Shown: positions 1-7,564, counted from the first letter of the stretch. The stretch: DNA of 20,472 bases from Firmicutes bacterium CAG:24053_14 (GCA_001916715.1 MNSZ01000058.1:56813-77284), one strand, 5' to 3'. Numbers and translations: made by a program. Notes: generated by a model not told the origin, from the letters alone.

Positions 1-834
1 TCTTTGGGCGCCCAACTGATATGCGGCGTTATAAGGCAGTTTTTCGCCTTCAGCAGCGGATTATCGCCTTTAATAGGCTCTGTGGACACGACATCGACCG
101 CTGCGGCATAGACCTTTCCGGAGTTGAGTGCGTCAGCGAGGTCTTCCTCGACGACAAGGCCGCCGCGGCTGTTATTGATGATAATAACGCCGTCCTTCAT
201 CTTGGCTATATTATCCTTATTGATAATTCCCTGAGTGTTCGGGAACAGAGGGCAGTGCAGCGCGATAACGTCGGACTTTGCAAAAAGCGTGTCCGTGTCC
301 ACATATTCGGCGATCTCCTCGCCCTGTGGTGTCGGGCGGCTGCCGGATGCAAGGATATTCATTCCGAGGGCTTTTGCAATGCGGCCCGTTGTCTGTCCGA
401 TCTTTCCGAAGCCGATTATGCCCATCGTCTTCCCTGCAAGCTCAATAAGCGGATGCTTCCATGTCGGAATGCACCTGAACATGGCTGCATATCTCAAGCA
501 GCATTGCAATGGCAAACTGCCCGACCGAGGCCGTTCCGTATGTGGGAATGTTGCAGACGGGGAAGTTTTTCTTTTCGGCTGCTGCGCAGTCAACTATATT
601 GTACCCGGTCGCGAGCACACAGATGCATTTGATATTAGGGCAGGCATCCAATGTTGCGCTGCTGATCGGAGCTTTGTTCGTAAGCACGATCTCGGCATCT
701 CCGATGCGCTTTATTATCTCGGCATCTTCATACGGCGTTCTGTCATACACGGTAAGCTCCCCGTACTTTTTAAGTCCGTTCCAGCTGAGGTCGCCGGGAT
801 TTTCCGTGTAGCCGTCCAAAACAACAATTTTCAT
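1..834 (-). pseudogene. D-2-hydroxyacid dehydrogenase (glycerate dehydrogenase/hydroxypyruvate reductase-like), frameshifted, 3' end outside window
   Basis: The intact family reduces hydroxypyruvate or related 2-keto acids with NAD(P)H. Reading starts at ATG 832-834 behind an AAGGAGAAAC ribosome site and runs about 130 codons (MKIVVLDGYTENPGDL onward), then stops near 442. The rest of the enzyme continues in another frame down to the window edge: WKHPLIELAGKT, the NAD-binding GFGKIG, the NSRGG catalytic arginine, and PHISWAPK with the catalytic histidine. The junction near 447-452 fuses HSD directly to WKHP. About 15 residues usual in this family are missing, and the frame offset needs a loss of 3n+2 bases (44 fits best). 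It is divergent from the glycerate kinase, which fits a shared D-glycerate pathway. It is a recent pseudogene or an assembly error; the rest looks undecayed. Confidence 0.85.
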
Positions 835-867
835 TTGTTTCTCCTTATAAATTTGATATTATGCATT

Positions 868-900
868 CTGTTTGAACAGCAGCTGCATTTATGGTATAGT
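868..900 (+). promoter_or_regulatory. sigma-A promoter of the glycerate kinase gene, with a dyad on the -35
   Basis: TTGAAC (872-877), 17-base spacer and TATAGT (895-900), about 37 bases before the start codon. The -35 box sits inside the inverted repeat CTGTT-TG-AACAG (868-879), a possible operator. The spacing match is seen directly; the operator role is inference. Confidence 0.65.
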
Positions 901-936
901 GTAGGCATAAAATACGCAGGCAAAGGTGATATCGCT

Positions 937-2163
937 ATGGATATGCGCGCAGACGCGAAACTTATCTACACACGGGCAATAGACGCCGCGCTGCCCGACA
1001 ACGCAGTGAGAGTTGCTCTGAAGGATATTGAGCTTCAGGGAAATATCTACGTTGCCGCAGTCGGAAAGGCGGCATGGCAAATGGGAAAGACGGTATCCGA
1101 GGTCTTGGGATCAAGGATAAAAGCCGGCATAGTCATAACCAAGCACGGCTACGGCAAGGGCGCTATCGAGCGCCTTGAGGTCTATGAGGCAGGGCACCCT
1201 GTGCCGGATGACGACAGCTATGCCGCAACTGAGAAGGTGCTGGAGCTGGTAAAGCCCCTCGGAGAGGGCGATACCGTGCTGTTTCTTCTCTCCGGCGGAG
1301 GCTCGGCGCTTTTTGAAAAGCCGCTTATCCCGGCCGAGGATATGAGCAGGCTCACCCAGGAGCTTCTTGCCTCCGGCGCCGACATAAACGAGATAAACAC
1401 GCTAAGAAAACGCTTTTCCGCCGTTAAAGGCGGCAAGTTTGCGCTCGCCTGCATGCCGGCAAAGGTATACAACATCGTTTTGTCCGACGTCATCGGCGAC
1501 AGGATCGACAGTATAGCCTCCGGCCCGGCAGCACCTGACGGCACAACGGCCGAGCAGGCAAAATACATAGTCGAAAAATACGGGATCACAATGACCGAGC
1601 AGATGCGCAGTCTCATTGAAAATGAAACTCCGAAGTCCATAAGCAACGTTGAAACCAAAGTGATAGGCAGCGTAAACCAGCTTTGCCGCTCGGCCGCAAA
1701 AACCTGCGCGGAGCTTGGCTATGAGCCTGTTATCCTAACCTCATCGCTCAGCTGCACAGCAAAGGACGCCGGTGTGTTTCTCTCGAACATTGCTCAGCAA
1801 TACGCCGGAGACGCGAAAAAGCGCGCATTCATTGCCGGCGGCGAGACCGTTGTTCATATAACCGGCAGCGGACTTGGCGGCAGAAATCAGGAGCTTGCTC
1901 TTGCAGCCGCCGAAAACATCGCAGGCATGCCGAATGTGTGCGTTTTTTCCGTAGGCTCGGACGGGACCGACGGTCCGACCGATGCAGCCGGCGGATATGT
2001 TGACGGCAGCACAAAGCAGCTGCTTGAGGAAAAAGGCATCAGCATCTTCCGCACGCTGCAAAGCAACGACTCGTACCATGCGCTCGACGCCTGCGGCGGC
2101 CTTATCCGCACAGGTGCAACGGGAACGAACGTAAACGATCTTTCCGTGCTTTTGATCGGATAA
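937..2163 (+). CDS. Glycerate 2-kinase (GCKA/MOFRL family)
   Basis: Phosphorylates D-glycerate to 2-phosphoglycerate with ATP in the cytoplasm, feeding lower glycolysis. The 408-residue product has the usual family length. Recognisable parts are AVGKAAWQM (41-49), EAGHPVPD, the glycine-rich SGGGSALFEKP (119-129), SAVKGGKFA, SDVIGD, and the C-terminal MOFRL region with FIAGGETVVH, GGRNQELAL and SDGTDGPTDAAGG. ATG 937 is chosen because it follows an AAAGGTGAT ribosome site and matches the usual N-terminus (MDMRADA). The frame is open much further upstream, but that part is antisense to the dehydrogenase. It has its own promoter at 872-900 and is followed directly by a terminator. The neighbour across the divergent promoter is the dehydrogenase that would make glycerate from hydroxypyruvate, or oxidise it. 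Confidence 0.92.
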   Translation: MDMRADAKLIYTRAIDAALPDNAVRVALKDIELQGNIYVAAVGKAAWQMGKTVSEVLGSRIKAGIVITKHGYGKGAIERLEVYEAGHPVPDDDSYAATEKVLELVKPLGEGDTVLFLLSGGGSALFEKPLIPAEDMSRLTQELLASGADINEINTLRKRFSAVKGGKFALACMPAKVYNIVLSDVIGDRIDSIASGPAAPDGTTAEQAKYIVEKYGITMTEQMRSLIENETPKSISNVETKVIGSVNQLCRSAAKTCAELGYEPVILTSSLSCTAKDAGVFLSNIAQQYAGDAKKRAFIAGGETVVHITGSGLGGRNQELALAAAENIAGMPNVCVFSVGSDGTDGPTDAAGGYVDGSTKQLLEEKGISIFRTLQSNDSYHALDACGGLIRTGATGTNVNDLSVLLIG

Positions 2164-2170
2164 TTTTGAT

Positions 2171-2215
2171 ATACCCTCCTTCTGTTCCGCATCGGGACAA
2201 GAGGAGGGTATTTTT
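2171..2215 (+). terminator. Intrinsic terminator of the glycerate kinase gene
   Basis: Perfect 10-bp stem ATACCCTCCT (2171-2180) with AGGAGGGTAT (2202-2211), 21-base loop, then a T run. On the other strand the stem is not followed by T residues, so it serves mainly the plus strand. Confidence 0.85.
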
Positions 2216-2221
2216 GCGCGC

Positions 2222-3034
2222 TTATTTCAGCAGAAAGTACGCTATTACGACCACGCCGAGAACGATACGATACCAGCCGAAGACCTTGAAGTCCTTGCGC
2301 TTAATATAGCTCATGAGGAATTTTATAACGACAACGGATACAAGGAAGGCCACGACGCAGCCGACGATGAGCGTTATAAGCTCGGCACTTGTAAACGAAA
2401 AGCCGAACGCAATTATCTTCAAGAGCGACACGCCGACCATGACCGGCACGGCAAGGAAGAACGTAAACTCCGCCGCCGTAACACGCGACACACCGATCAC
2501 AAGGCCGCCTATGATTGTAGAACCGCTGCGCGAGGTGCCCGGAATGATCGACAGAGCCTGAAACAGGCCGATGATGAACGCATCCTTATACGATATCTCC
2601 TCGAGCGTTTTGACTCTCGGCTCGCGGCCGCGGTTCCAGTTTTCAATGACGATAAACAGAACACCGTAGACGATAAGCGCTGCGGCAACGACATAGCAGT
2701 TATCGACAAAGTCAAGCAGCAGATACGCGACAAAGCCCGGAATGCAGGCAATGACGACCTTGAACCAGAGAACAAACGTCTCTTTTTTTATAACGCTGCC
2801 GTTTTTCTTTTTGCTCTGAAACGGCCACATTTTGTTCCAGAACAGGATTATGACCGCCAGTATCGCGCCGAGCTGAATGACATACAGGAACATCTCGCGA
2901 AATTCCGGCGTGACGTTCATGTGGATAAATTCGTCCACGAGCAGCATGTGTCCGGTGCTTGAAATGGGCAGCCATTCGGTTATGCCCTCGACTATGCCGA
3001 TGATTATTACTTTGATAAGTTCTATAATGTCCAT
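2222..3034 (-). CDS. uppP: Undecaprenyl-diphosphatase (BacA/UppP)
   Basis: Integral membrane enzyme that dephosphorylates undecaprenyl diphosphate to recycle the lipid carrier for peptidoglycan and other wall polymers; extra copies give bacitracin resistance. The 270-residue product shows both family signatures: EGITEWLPISSTGH (16-29) and PGTSRSG (165-171), which carry the active-site glutamate, serine/histidine and arginine. Several hydrophobic helices cover most of the chain. It starts 21 bases after the asnA stop with only a weak ribosome site, so it is probably the distal gene of the asnA transcript. No clear minus-strand terminator follows; it converges on the glycerate kinase terminator. 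Confidence 0.95.
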   Translation of the reverse strand: MDIIELIKVIIIGIVEGITEWLPISSTGHMLLVDEFIHMNVTPEFREMFLYVIQLGAILAVIILFWNKMWPFQSKKKNGSVIKKETFVLWFKVVIACIPGFVAYLLLDFVDNCYVVAAALIVYGVLFIVIENWNRGREPRVKTLEEISYKDAFIIGLFQALSIIPGTSRSGSTIIGGLVIGVSRVTAAEFTFFLAVPVMVGVSLLKIIAFGFSFTSAELITLIVGCVVAFLVSVVVIKFLMSYIKRKDFKVFGWYRIVLGVVVIAYFLLK

Positions 3035-3055
3035 GCTAACACCATATGCTCTTTT

Positions 3056-4069
3056 TTACAGCAGCATGACTCCCTTTTCGGCGCAAACCTCTTCGGTGTG
3101 CTTATCCCAGATGGATACCTGCACCTCGCCGATATGCGCCTTGCCGAGAAGGAGCATGGAAACGCGCGACTGGCCGATACCGCCACCGATGGTCAGGGGC
3201 AGCTCGCCGTTTAAAAGCATCTTGTGATACGGAAGCTCGCGTCGGTCATCACAGCCGGCAAGGCGAAGCTGTCTGTCCAGCGATTCGGGATCGACGCGGA
3301 TGCCCATCGAGGATATCTCGATCGCGCAGTCAAGCCAATCGCACCAGAACAGGATATCTCCGTTGAGCTTCCAGTCGTCATAATCGGGCGCGCGGCCGTC
3401 ATGCGGCTTGCCGGAGCGCAGAGCGCCGCCGATACCGATGATGAAAATAGTCTTATGCTCTCGTGTAAATGCGTTTTCGCGCTGCTTTGAGGTCATGTCG
3501 GGATACATATCCTCAAGCTCCTGCGAGGTGACGAATGTGACGTTGCGCTCAAGCTTCGGCAGGCACTGGAGCTGCGGATAGATCGCCTGCATCGTATCCT
3601 GCGTATCGCACAGGGCCTTGACTATGTCCATAACGGTTAGCTTGAGATAGTCGAGGTTACGATTTTCCGAAAGGATGACCTTTTCCCAGTCCCACTGGTC
3701 AACATACACTGAGTGCAGGTTATCCAGCTCGTCCTCGTCGCGGCGGATGGCGTCCATATCGGTGTAAAGTCCCTTGCCGGGGAAGAAGTTGTAGCGCTTG
3801 AGCGCAAGACGCTTCCACTTTGCAAGCGACTGAACGACCTGAGCGGTCGTATCCGAGCGGAGAATATCAAACGATACGGGGCGCTCGTAGCCGTTGAGGT
3901 TATCGTTAAGTCCGGAATTAGAATCGACAAACAGCGGCGCGGATACTCGGTAAAGATTTAAAAGTGCCGCGAGCCTGTCCTCAAACAGGCGCTTTAAGAG
4001 GCTTATAGCCTTCTGTGTGTCGTAAACGCTGAGGATACTTTTGTATCCGTCCGGAATTTTGATCTCCAT
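3056..4069 (-). CDS. asnA: Aspartate-ammonia ligase (asparagine synthetase A)
   Basis: Cytoplasmic enzyme that makes asparagine from aspartate, ammonia and ATP; it is related to class II aminoacyl-tRNA synthetases. The product is 337 residues, close to the E. coli enzyme (about 330). Visible motifs include DNLNGYERPVSFD, QSLAKWKRLALKRY, LDNLHSVYVDQWDWEK, REHKTIFIIGIGG and the C-terminal GGGIGQSRVSMLLLGKAHIG (from about residue 295). ATG 4067-4069 is chosen because it follows AGGAGGAAAACC; an in-frame ATG 14 codons upstream lies inside a terminator hairpin. The gene lies 34 bases downstream of that hairpin and 21 bases ahead of uppP. I see no good separate promoter between hairpin and start, so read-through or attenuation is possible. 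Confidence 0.95.
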   Translation of the reverse strand: MEIKIPDGYKSILSVYDTQKAISLLKRLFEDRLAALLNLYRVSAPLFVDSNSGLNDNLNGYERPVSFDILRSDTTAQVVQSLAKWKRLALKRYNFFPGKGLYTDMDAIRRDEDELDNLHSVYVDQWDWEKVILSENRNLDYLKLTVMDIVKALCDTQDTMQAIYPQLQCLPKLERNVTFVTSQELEDMYPDMTSKQRENAFTREHKTIFIIGIGGALRSGKPHDGRAPDYDDWKLNGDILFWCDWLDCAIEISSMGIRVDPESLDRQLRLAGCDDRRELPYHKMLLNGELPLTIGGGIGQSRVSMLLLGKAHIGEVQVSIWDKHTEEVCAEKGVMLL

Positions 4070-4087
4070 GGTTTTCCTCCTGGTGTA

Positions 4088-4125
4088 CAATAAAAATATA
4101 TAAACGCCCATCTGTGATGGGCGTT
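4088..4125 (-). terminator. Hairpin terminator (possible attenuator) between the DUF4364 gene and asnA
   Basis: Perfect 10-bp stem AACGCCCATC (4103-4112) and GATGGGCGTT (4116-4125) with a TGT loop. On the minus strand it is followed by TATATATTTTTATTG. It lies 4 bases past the DUF4364 stop and 34 bases before asnA. Confidence 0.75.
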
Positions 4126-4128
4126 ATA

Positions 4129-4668
4129 TTACCCTTTTTTATTTTCGGGCTTCTTATCAAGAAGCTCGATTATTCTGCAATATATCTCTTCTGCCCTGTC
4201 GCGGAAGTTTTCTTCGATCCGCTCTGCCTGCTGCTCGCCTGACGAGAGGATATTGAGCCTTATTATCTCGCCCTTACCGTCGCTCATGGCAAGCGTCACA
4301 AAGCAGCCGCCCTCACGGTTGCGGTGCTGCGCGGTTATCATCGAAAGGCGGCGCAGACGCTCGGCCTCGGGTGCAATTATCTTCTCTGCCCTCTTGCGAA
4401 CGGAAAAAGGCAGGCTGCTCTCCACCGTTTCGGCGGCATCGGCGCCGCGCTTACTGACGCGCAGGCCGGTCTCCTCCTCGATAACAAGCCCGCTCTCTAT
4501 CAGCTCGGCAAGGCAGTCGGAATATTCAAAATACCCGAAGCCCTCGTCGCACTGCTGCGTAAAGTCCTGAAGGTCAATGGGCGCGACTATGCCCGGCAGC
4601 CGGCGAAGAATAAACAGTATCAAAATTTTTATATCAAGCTTTTCATGAATAAAGCCCAGTCGTTCCAT
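4129..4668 (-). CDS. DUF4364 family protein, predicted winged-helix
   Basis: 179 residues. The N-terminal half (about 10-75) looks like a winged-helix fold: LILFILRRLPGIVAPIDLQD, then FEYSDCLAELIESGLV and GLRVSKRGADAAE. The C-terminal half is charged (RKRAEKI...AERLRRL) with a beta-rich segment, as expected for the DUF4364 family of clostridia; its molecular role is not established. ATG 4666-4668 follows AGGAGCAAGTT. It is preceded by a small membrane protein (45-base gap) in the same direction and followed at once by a hairpin terminator, so these two genes probably form one transcript from the promoter at 4924-4952. A regulatory role is inferred only from the fold. Confidence 0.75.
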   Translation of the reverse strand: MERLGFIHEKLDIKILILFILRRLPGIVAPIDLQDFTQQCDEGFGYFEYSDCLAELIESGLVIEEETGLRVSKRGADAAETVESSLPFSVRKRAEKIIAPEAERLRRLSMITAQHRNREGGCFVTLAMSDGKGEIIRLNILSSGEQQAERIEENFRDRAEEIYCRIIELLDKKPENKKG

Positions 4669-4713
4669 AACTTGCTCCTAAAAATCATATATCCGATCGG
4701 CAAATTTCCGGCA

Positions 4714-4899
4714 TCAGTCGCTTTTCTTATATGCTTCGATACAAGCAAATATTATAACAACAGTCGTTATATGCAATATAATGCTCTTCGGTGAAAGCGG
4801 TGCAACAGAAGCGTGTATAACGCCGAAATCAGCCAGAAGCATTGCAAACAGTATCAAAACCTCAACGGCTATGAGTATGAGCCAAAGCTGCTTTTTCAT
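4714..4899 (-). CDS. Small two-helix membrane protein, unknown function
   Basis: 61 residues with two hydrophobic segments: about 5-25 (LWLILIAVEVLILFAMLLAD) and about 41-56 (IILHITTVVIIFACIE). Both ends are charged (MKKQ and YKKSD). The start is supported by AGGAGG 7-8 bases before ATG 4897-4899 and by a promoter at 4924-4952. It is the first gene of a probable operon with the DUF4364 gene. I do not recognise a family. Confidence 0.65.
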   Translation of the reverse strand: MKKQLWLILIAVEVLILFAMLLADFGVIHASVAPLSPKSIILHITTVVIIFACIEAYKKSD

Positions 4900-4923
4900 T
4901 CTTTCGCCTCCTCTGCATTATAT

Positions 4924-4952
4924 ATAATAATACATACTTTTCTTTTTGTAAA
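4924..4952 (-). promoter_or_regulatory. sigma-A promoter for the small membrane protein/DUF4364 transcript
   Basis: On the minus strand: TTTACA (4947-4952), 17-base spacer, TATTAT (4924-4929). The start codon at 4899 follows about 25 bases later. Confidence 0.55.
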
Positions 4953-4965
4953 TCCAATATTCTTC

Positions 4966-4992
4966 ACATTTTGGAACAATACGCATAGACTG
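4966..4992 (+). promoter_or_regulatory. Possible sigma-K-type (mother-cell) promoter of the cysteine-containing protein gene
   Basis: AC (4966-4967), 16-base gap, CATAGACTG (4984-4992). The sigma-K consensus is AC, 16-17 bases, CATANNNTA; the last base differs here. The stretch CGCATA...TGTAT recurs in front of the DUF11-type gene at 19465-19483, with 15 of 19 bases identical. No good sigma-A promoter is seen here. Confidence 0.35.
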
Positions 4993-5033
4993 TATTGAAG
5001 TTTTTCTTCAATTCCATCCTGGGAGGTATTTTT

Positions 5034-5822
5034 ATGGCAGACAGGGTCGTACCCGGTCCGGTCAATGATAATGACTGCATAAAACAGGCCGTTTGCGTAA
5101 GCACAAGAAAGATAATGGACGCCTGCCGCGACAAGGACTGCATCGAGGATCTGCGCGTTTACCCCACGGTCAGCTCTCTTCCCTACATAGAGAGCGCATT
5201 CAGCGTGCGTCCAAAGTGCGCGCAGCTTCTGCACTGTGAGGTAAAGGTCAATGAGATCTGCCTTAACCGCGGCTACTACACGGTCGATGTGACCTACTTC
5301 TATAAGATAAGCGGCGAAACATTCCCGGCAAATCAGTGCTTCACGGGGCTTGCCGTGTTCGATAAGCGCGTAATGCTATTTGGCTCCGAGGGCAGAGTCA
5401 GGAGCTTTTCTTCGGATGACTGCTGCATCCTCGACGGAGCAAACAGCATGCCATTTGCCGAGGTCGATGCCGTTGACCCGATTGCTCTGCACATGACCCT
5501 TGCGGAAACGGCGCTGCCCGACCCCGGCATAGATCAGCGAGATATTCCGCAGCAGATACTCGACTCCTTCGGCGAGGAGATATCCGTTACCGGCGGCACG
5601 CGCCATGTCTATGTTACGCTCGGCCAGTTTTCGATCATCCGGCTTGAGCGCAGCACGCAGCTGCTCATCCCGGCATACGACTACTGCCTGCCCGAGAAGG
5701 AGTGCGTAGGCTCGTCCGAGGATGATCCGTGCACGATGTTCGGCCGCATATCCTTCCCCGTTGACGAGTTTTTCCCTCCCGATAATCTCGATCCCTGCGA
5801 GGAGTACAAGAGCATGGTATAG
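5034..5822 (+). CDS. Conserved clostridial cysteine-containing protein, unknown function
   Basis: 262 residues, no signal peptide and no membrane helix. It begins MADRVVPGPVNDNDCIKQAV and then has IMDACRDKDCIEDLRVYP, a beta-rich body (YYTVDVTYFYKISGE, FDKRVMLFGSEG), and late in the chain TLGQFSIIRLER, PAYDYCLPEKECV and FPVDEFFPP. From memory this matches a widespread clostridial family annotated only as hypothetical; I cannot name a Pfam domain. ATG 5034 is used because GGGAGG lies 7 bases upstream; an in-frame ATG at 4995 has no ribosome site. Cysteines are spread along the chain, as in many spore-coat proteins. With the sigma-K-like promoter, this suggests, without proving, a spore-outer-layer role. 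Confidence 0.8.
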   Translation: MADRVVPGPVNDNDCIKQAVCVSTRKIMDACRDKDCIEDLRVYPTVSSLPYIESAFSVRPKCAQLLHCEVKVNEICLNRGYYTVDVTYFYKISGETFPANQCFTGLAVFDKRVMLFGSEGRVRSFSSDDCCILDGANSMPFAEVDAVDPIALHMTLAETALPDPGIDQRDIPQQILDSFGEEISVTGGTRHVYVTLGQFSIIRLERSTQLLIPAYDYCLPEKECVGSSEDDPCTMFGRISFPVDEFFPPDNLDPCEEYKSMV

Positions 5823-5901
5823 CCGGTCGGAAGCGCAAAATTTGTTCATTCCTACAAAATTTTGAAGTATTGCTCGTGAATTTTTTATTTAGTCCGCAAT
5901 C

Positions 5902-5931
5902 TTGACGGATCTGCGTCTGCGGTGCTACAAT
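5902..5931 (+). promoter_or_regulatory. sigma-A promoter of the T-box/transporter transcript
   Basis: TTGACG (5902-5907), 18-base spacer, TACAAT (5926-5931) with an extended TGC in front. Transcription would start near 5938, just before the T-box stem I. Confidence 0.7.
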
Positions 5932-5944
5932 TTGCCCATAAACG

Positions 5945-6220
5945 CAAGGACACGGAACAGTAAGCGAAAATGCCCTTTCAGAGAAGTGCCGGTTGGTGCA
6001 AGGCACAAAGGTTGTTTTTTCGCCGAACTCACCGGATAGCGGCTGTGCTGAACTTCAGTAGGCGCAGACGGGTGCGCCCGTTACAGTGCAGGGATATGAC
6101 TGTATCCTGACTGAGTGCGTCCCACAGCTTGTGGAACGAAGAAGAGTGGTACCGCGGACGGTTTTTCAGCCTTTCGTCTCTTCTGCAAATCGGCAGAAGG
6201 ACGAGGGGTTTTTTGTTTTT
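5945..6220 (+). promoter_or_regulatory. T-box riboswitch, specifier CUC (predicted leucine)
   Basis: Leader RNA that binds a specific uncharged tRNA and then prevents termination. Stem I carries AGTA (5959-5962), AGAGA (5980-5984), and an apical hairpin GTGCC/GGCAC enclosing GGTTGGTG (5991-5998). The returning strand has TTTTCGC, then GAA (6025-6027) followed by CTC (6028-6030) and the conserved A (6031); by the known GAA-NNN-A pattern the specifier is CUC, leucine. Stem II region (AGTAGGC, GACGG, CCCGTTA) and a short stem III (GGATA/TATCC) follow. The T-box sequence AAGAAGAGTGGTACCGCGG ends at 6157. Its TGGT bulge would pair with an ACCA acceptor end, as tRNA-Leu has. The element ends in a terminator at 6170-6220. 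Confidence 0.93.
6170..6220 (+). terminator. T-box regulatory terminator
   Basis: Long stem from CCTTTCGTC and TTCTGC (6170-6186) pairing with GCAGAA and GGACGAGGGG (6193-6208), one bulged T, then TTTTTTGTTTTT. It lies between the T-box motif and the transporter start. Confidence 0.88.
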
Positions 6221-6248
6221 CTGCCGGAATTTAAGGAGGAAAACCAAA

Positions 6249-7490
6249 ATGAACAACAAGCCCCAAACCCGCAAGACATCCAAGACCCCGTTTTTTGCCG
6301 CATTTTCCGTCGGTGCAGTGCTCTTTTCGGCGCATGCAGGCGGCGGATTTGCAACCGGCAATCAGGCCAATACCTATTACGTCGGCCTCGGCTGGTCAGG
6401 CATCATCGCCGCAGTCATCGCAATGCTCCTGCTCACGCTCACCATGCGTCAGGCGATGGTCATGTACAACTCACGCGGCCTTTCAAGCTATAAGGAGCTT
6501 TTCCAGACGCTCTATCATCCGTTTGACAAGCTCGAATGGGTATTTGAAATTTTCTTCTACATAATGGTGCTCATGGCCGTTGCTGCCGCGATATCGGGCG
6601 CTGCAAGCGCTCTGCAAAGCTACTTCGGCTTAAACTATTACATCGGCGTGGGAATAGTCGGCGTTATTGTGCTCATGCTCACGATTTTCGGCGCCGGCAT
6701 CGTGCGCGCCGCATCCACCTGGATGGGCATAGCGATCCTCGTAACGGCTATCAGCATATACGCGATAGGCATTTTCAAAAGCGACAGCGGCCTGTTTACC
6801 GTCCTCGCTTCCGACTTCACCAAGACTGGCTTTGGGAACATGCCCAAGGCAATATTCAACTCCTTTGTGTACGCAGGCTTCCAGTGCGTCACACTGCCCA
6901 CAATGATAGCCTGCGGTACAACGATGCGCTCCGAGCGCGGCTGCTCAAAGGCGATGTGGATATCCTTTGTCATGAACGCCGTCGCACTGACCCTGTCGAT
7001 ATTCATGCTCATGTGCTGGCAGGGCGTTTACAACTCCGTCGACGGCGGCGCGACCATTCCAACGCTCACGGCCTGCAATGCAATGAGCATCCGCGCACTG
7101 ACCGTTATCTACGGCGTATGCCTGCTCCTGTGCCTGATCTCGACCGGTGTCACGACCATCTTCGGCTTTGTTTCCCGCTTTGAAAAGCTGCCGATATTCA
7201 GCGGCATAAAGTCCGCCACCACGCGCAGCGCAATCGTGTCCGCGTTTATCATCGTTCTGTCTATGACCATCTCCATAGCCGGACTGACGAACATCATAAA
7301 ATACGGCTACGGTTACTGCGGATATCTCGGCGCGGCGGCAGTCGTCATCCCCTTCCTCACCGTTGGCGTTTATAAAAACCGCAAATACATCAAGGAGCAC
7401 GGTTTTGCCGGAGGCTCATCCGTTGAGGCAGACGTGAAATATGAGATAAGCTGCAGCGAAGCAGCCCCCTCAACTGCCGTTTGCGGCTGA
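6249..7490 (+). CDS. YkvI-type membrane transporter, predicted amino-acid (leucine/branched-chain) carrier
   Basis: 413 residues with about ten to eleven hydrophobic helices. The N-terminus (FFAAFSVGAVLFSAHAGGGFATGNQ, first helix with a glycine-rich break) and the overall pattern match the YkvI family, part of the APC-like amino-acid transporter group. No member is well characterised to my knowledge. ATG 6249 is chosen for the AAGGAGGA site 7-8 bases upstream; the in-frame ATG at 6129 lies inside the T-box. The gene is the only one after the T-box, so its expression should rise when tRNA-Leu is uncharged. That points to uptake of leucine or a related amino acid rather than efflux. The substrate is inference from the regulator. 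Confidence 0.85.
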   Translation: MNNKPQTRKTSKTPFFAAFSVGAVLFSAHAGGGFATGNQANTYYVGLGWSGIIAAVIAMLLLTLTMRQAMVMYNSRGLSSYKELFQTLYHPFDKLEWVFEIFFYIMVLMAVAAAISGAASALQSYFGLNYYIGVGIVGVIVLMLTIFGAGIVRAASTWMGIAILVTAISIYAIGIFKSDSGLFTVLASDFTKTGFGNMPKAIFNSFVYAGFQCVTLPTMIACGTTMRSERGCSKAMWISFVMNAVALTLSIFMLMCWQGVYNSVDGGATIPTLTACNAMSIRALTVIYGVCLLLCLISTGVTTIFGFVSRFEKLPIFSGIKSATTRSAIVSAFIIVLSMTISIAGLTNIIKYGYGYCGYLGAAAVVIPFLTVGVYKNRKYIKEHGFAGGSSVEADVKYEISCSEAAPSTAVCG

Positions 7491-7502
7491 GAAAAACGTT
7501 AA

Positions 7503-7536
7503 GACAAAAGCAGACTCGCTGGGAGCTGCCTTTGTC
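7503..7536 (+). terminator. Hairpin after the transporter, weak terminator
   Basis: GACAAA/TTTGTC plus GCAG/CTGC with one internal mismatch (7503-7513 with 7526-7536). No T run follows, so termination is uncertain. Confidence 0.35.
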
Positions 7537-7564
7537 GCAAAATTTCGTAAACCTGCCAAGCATC

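Noticed and set aside
235..936. Long N-terminal extension of the glycerate kinase frame
   Set aside because: It is antisense to the hydroxyacid dehydrogenase, and a promoter, ribosome site and the usual family N-terminus all point to ATG 937.
5836..5864. AT-only inverted repeat CAAAATTT/AAATTTTG as terminator of the 5034-5822 gene
   Set aside because: Stem has almost no GC pairs and would be unstable; not listed as a feature.
6028..6031. Reading the T-box specifier as TCA (serine)
   Set aside because: In known stem I structures the specifier follows GAA directly and is followed by a purine, which gives CTC then A.
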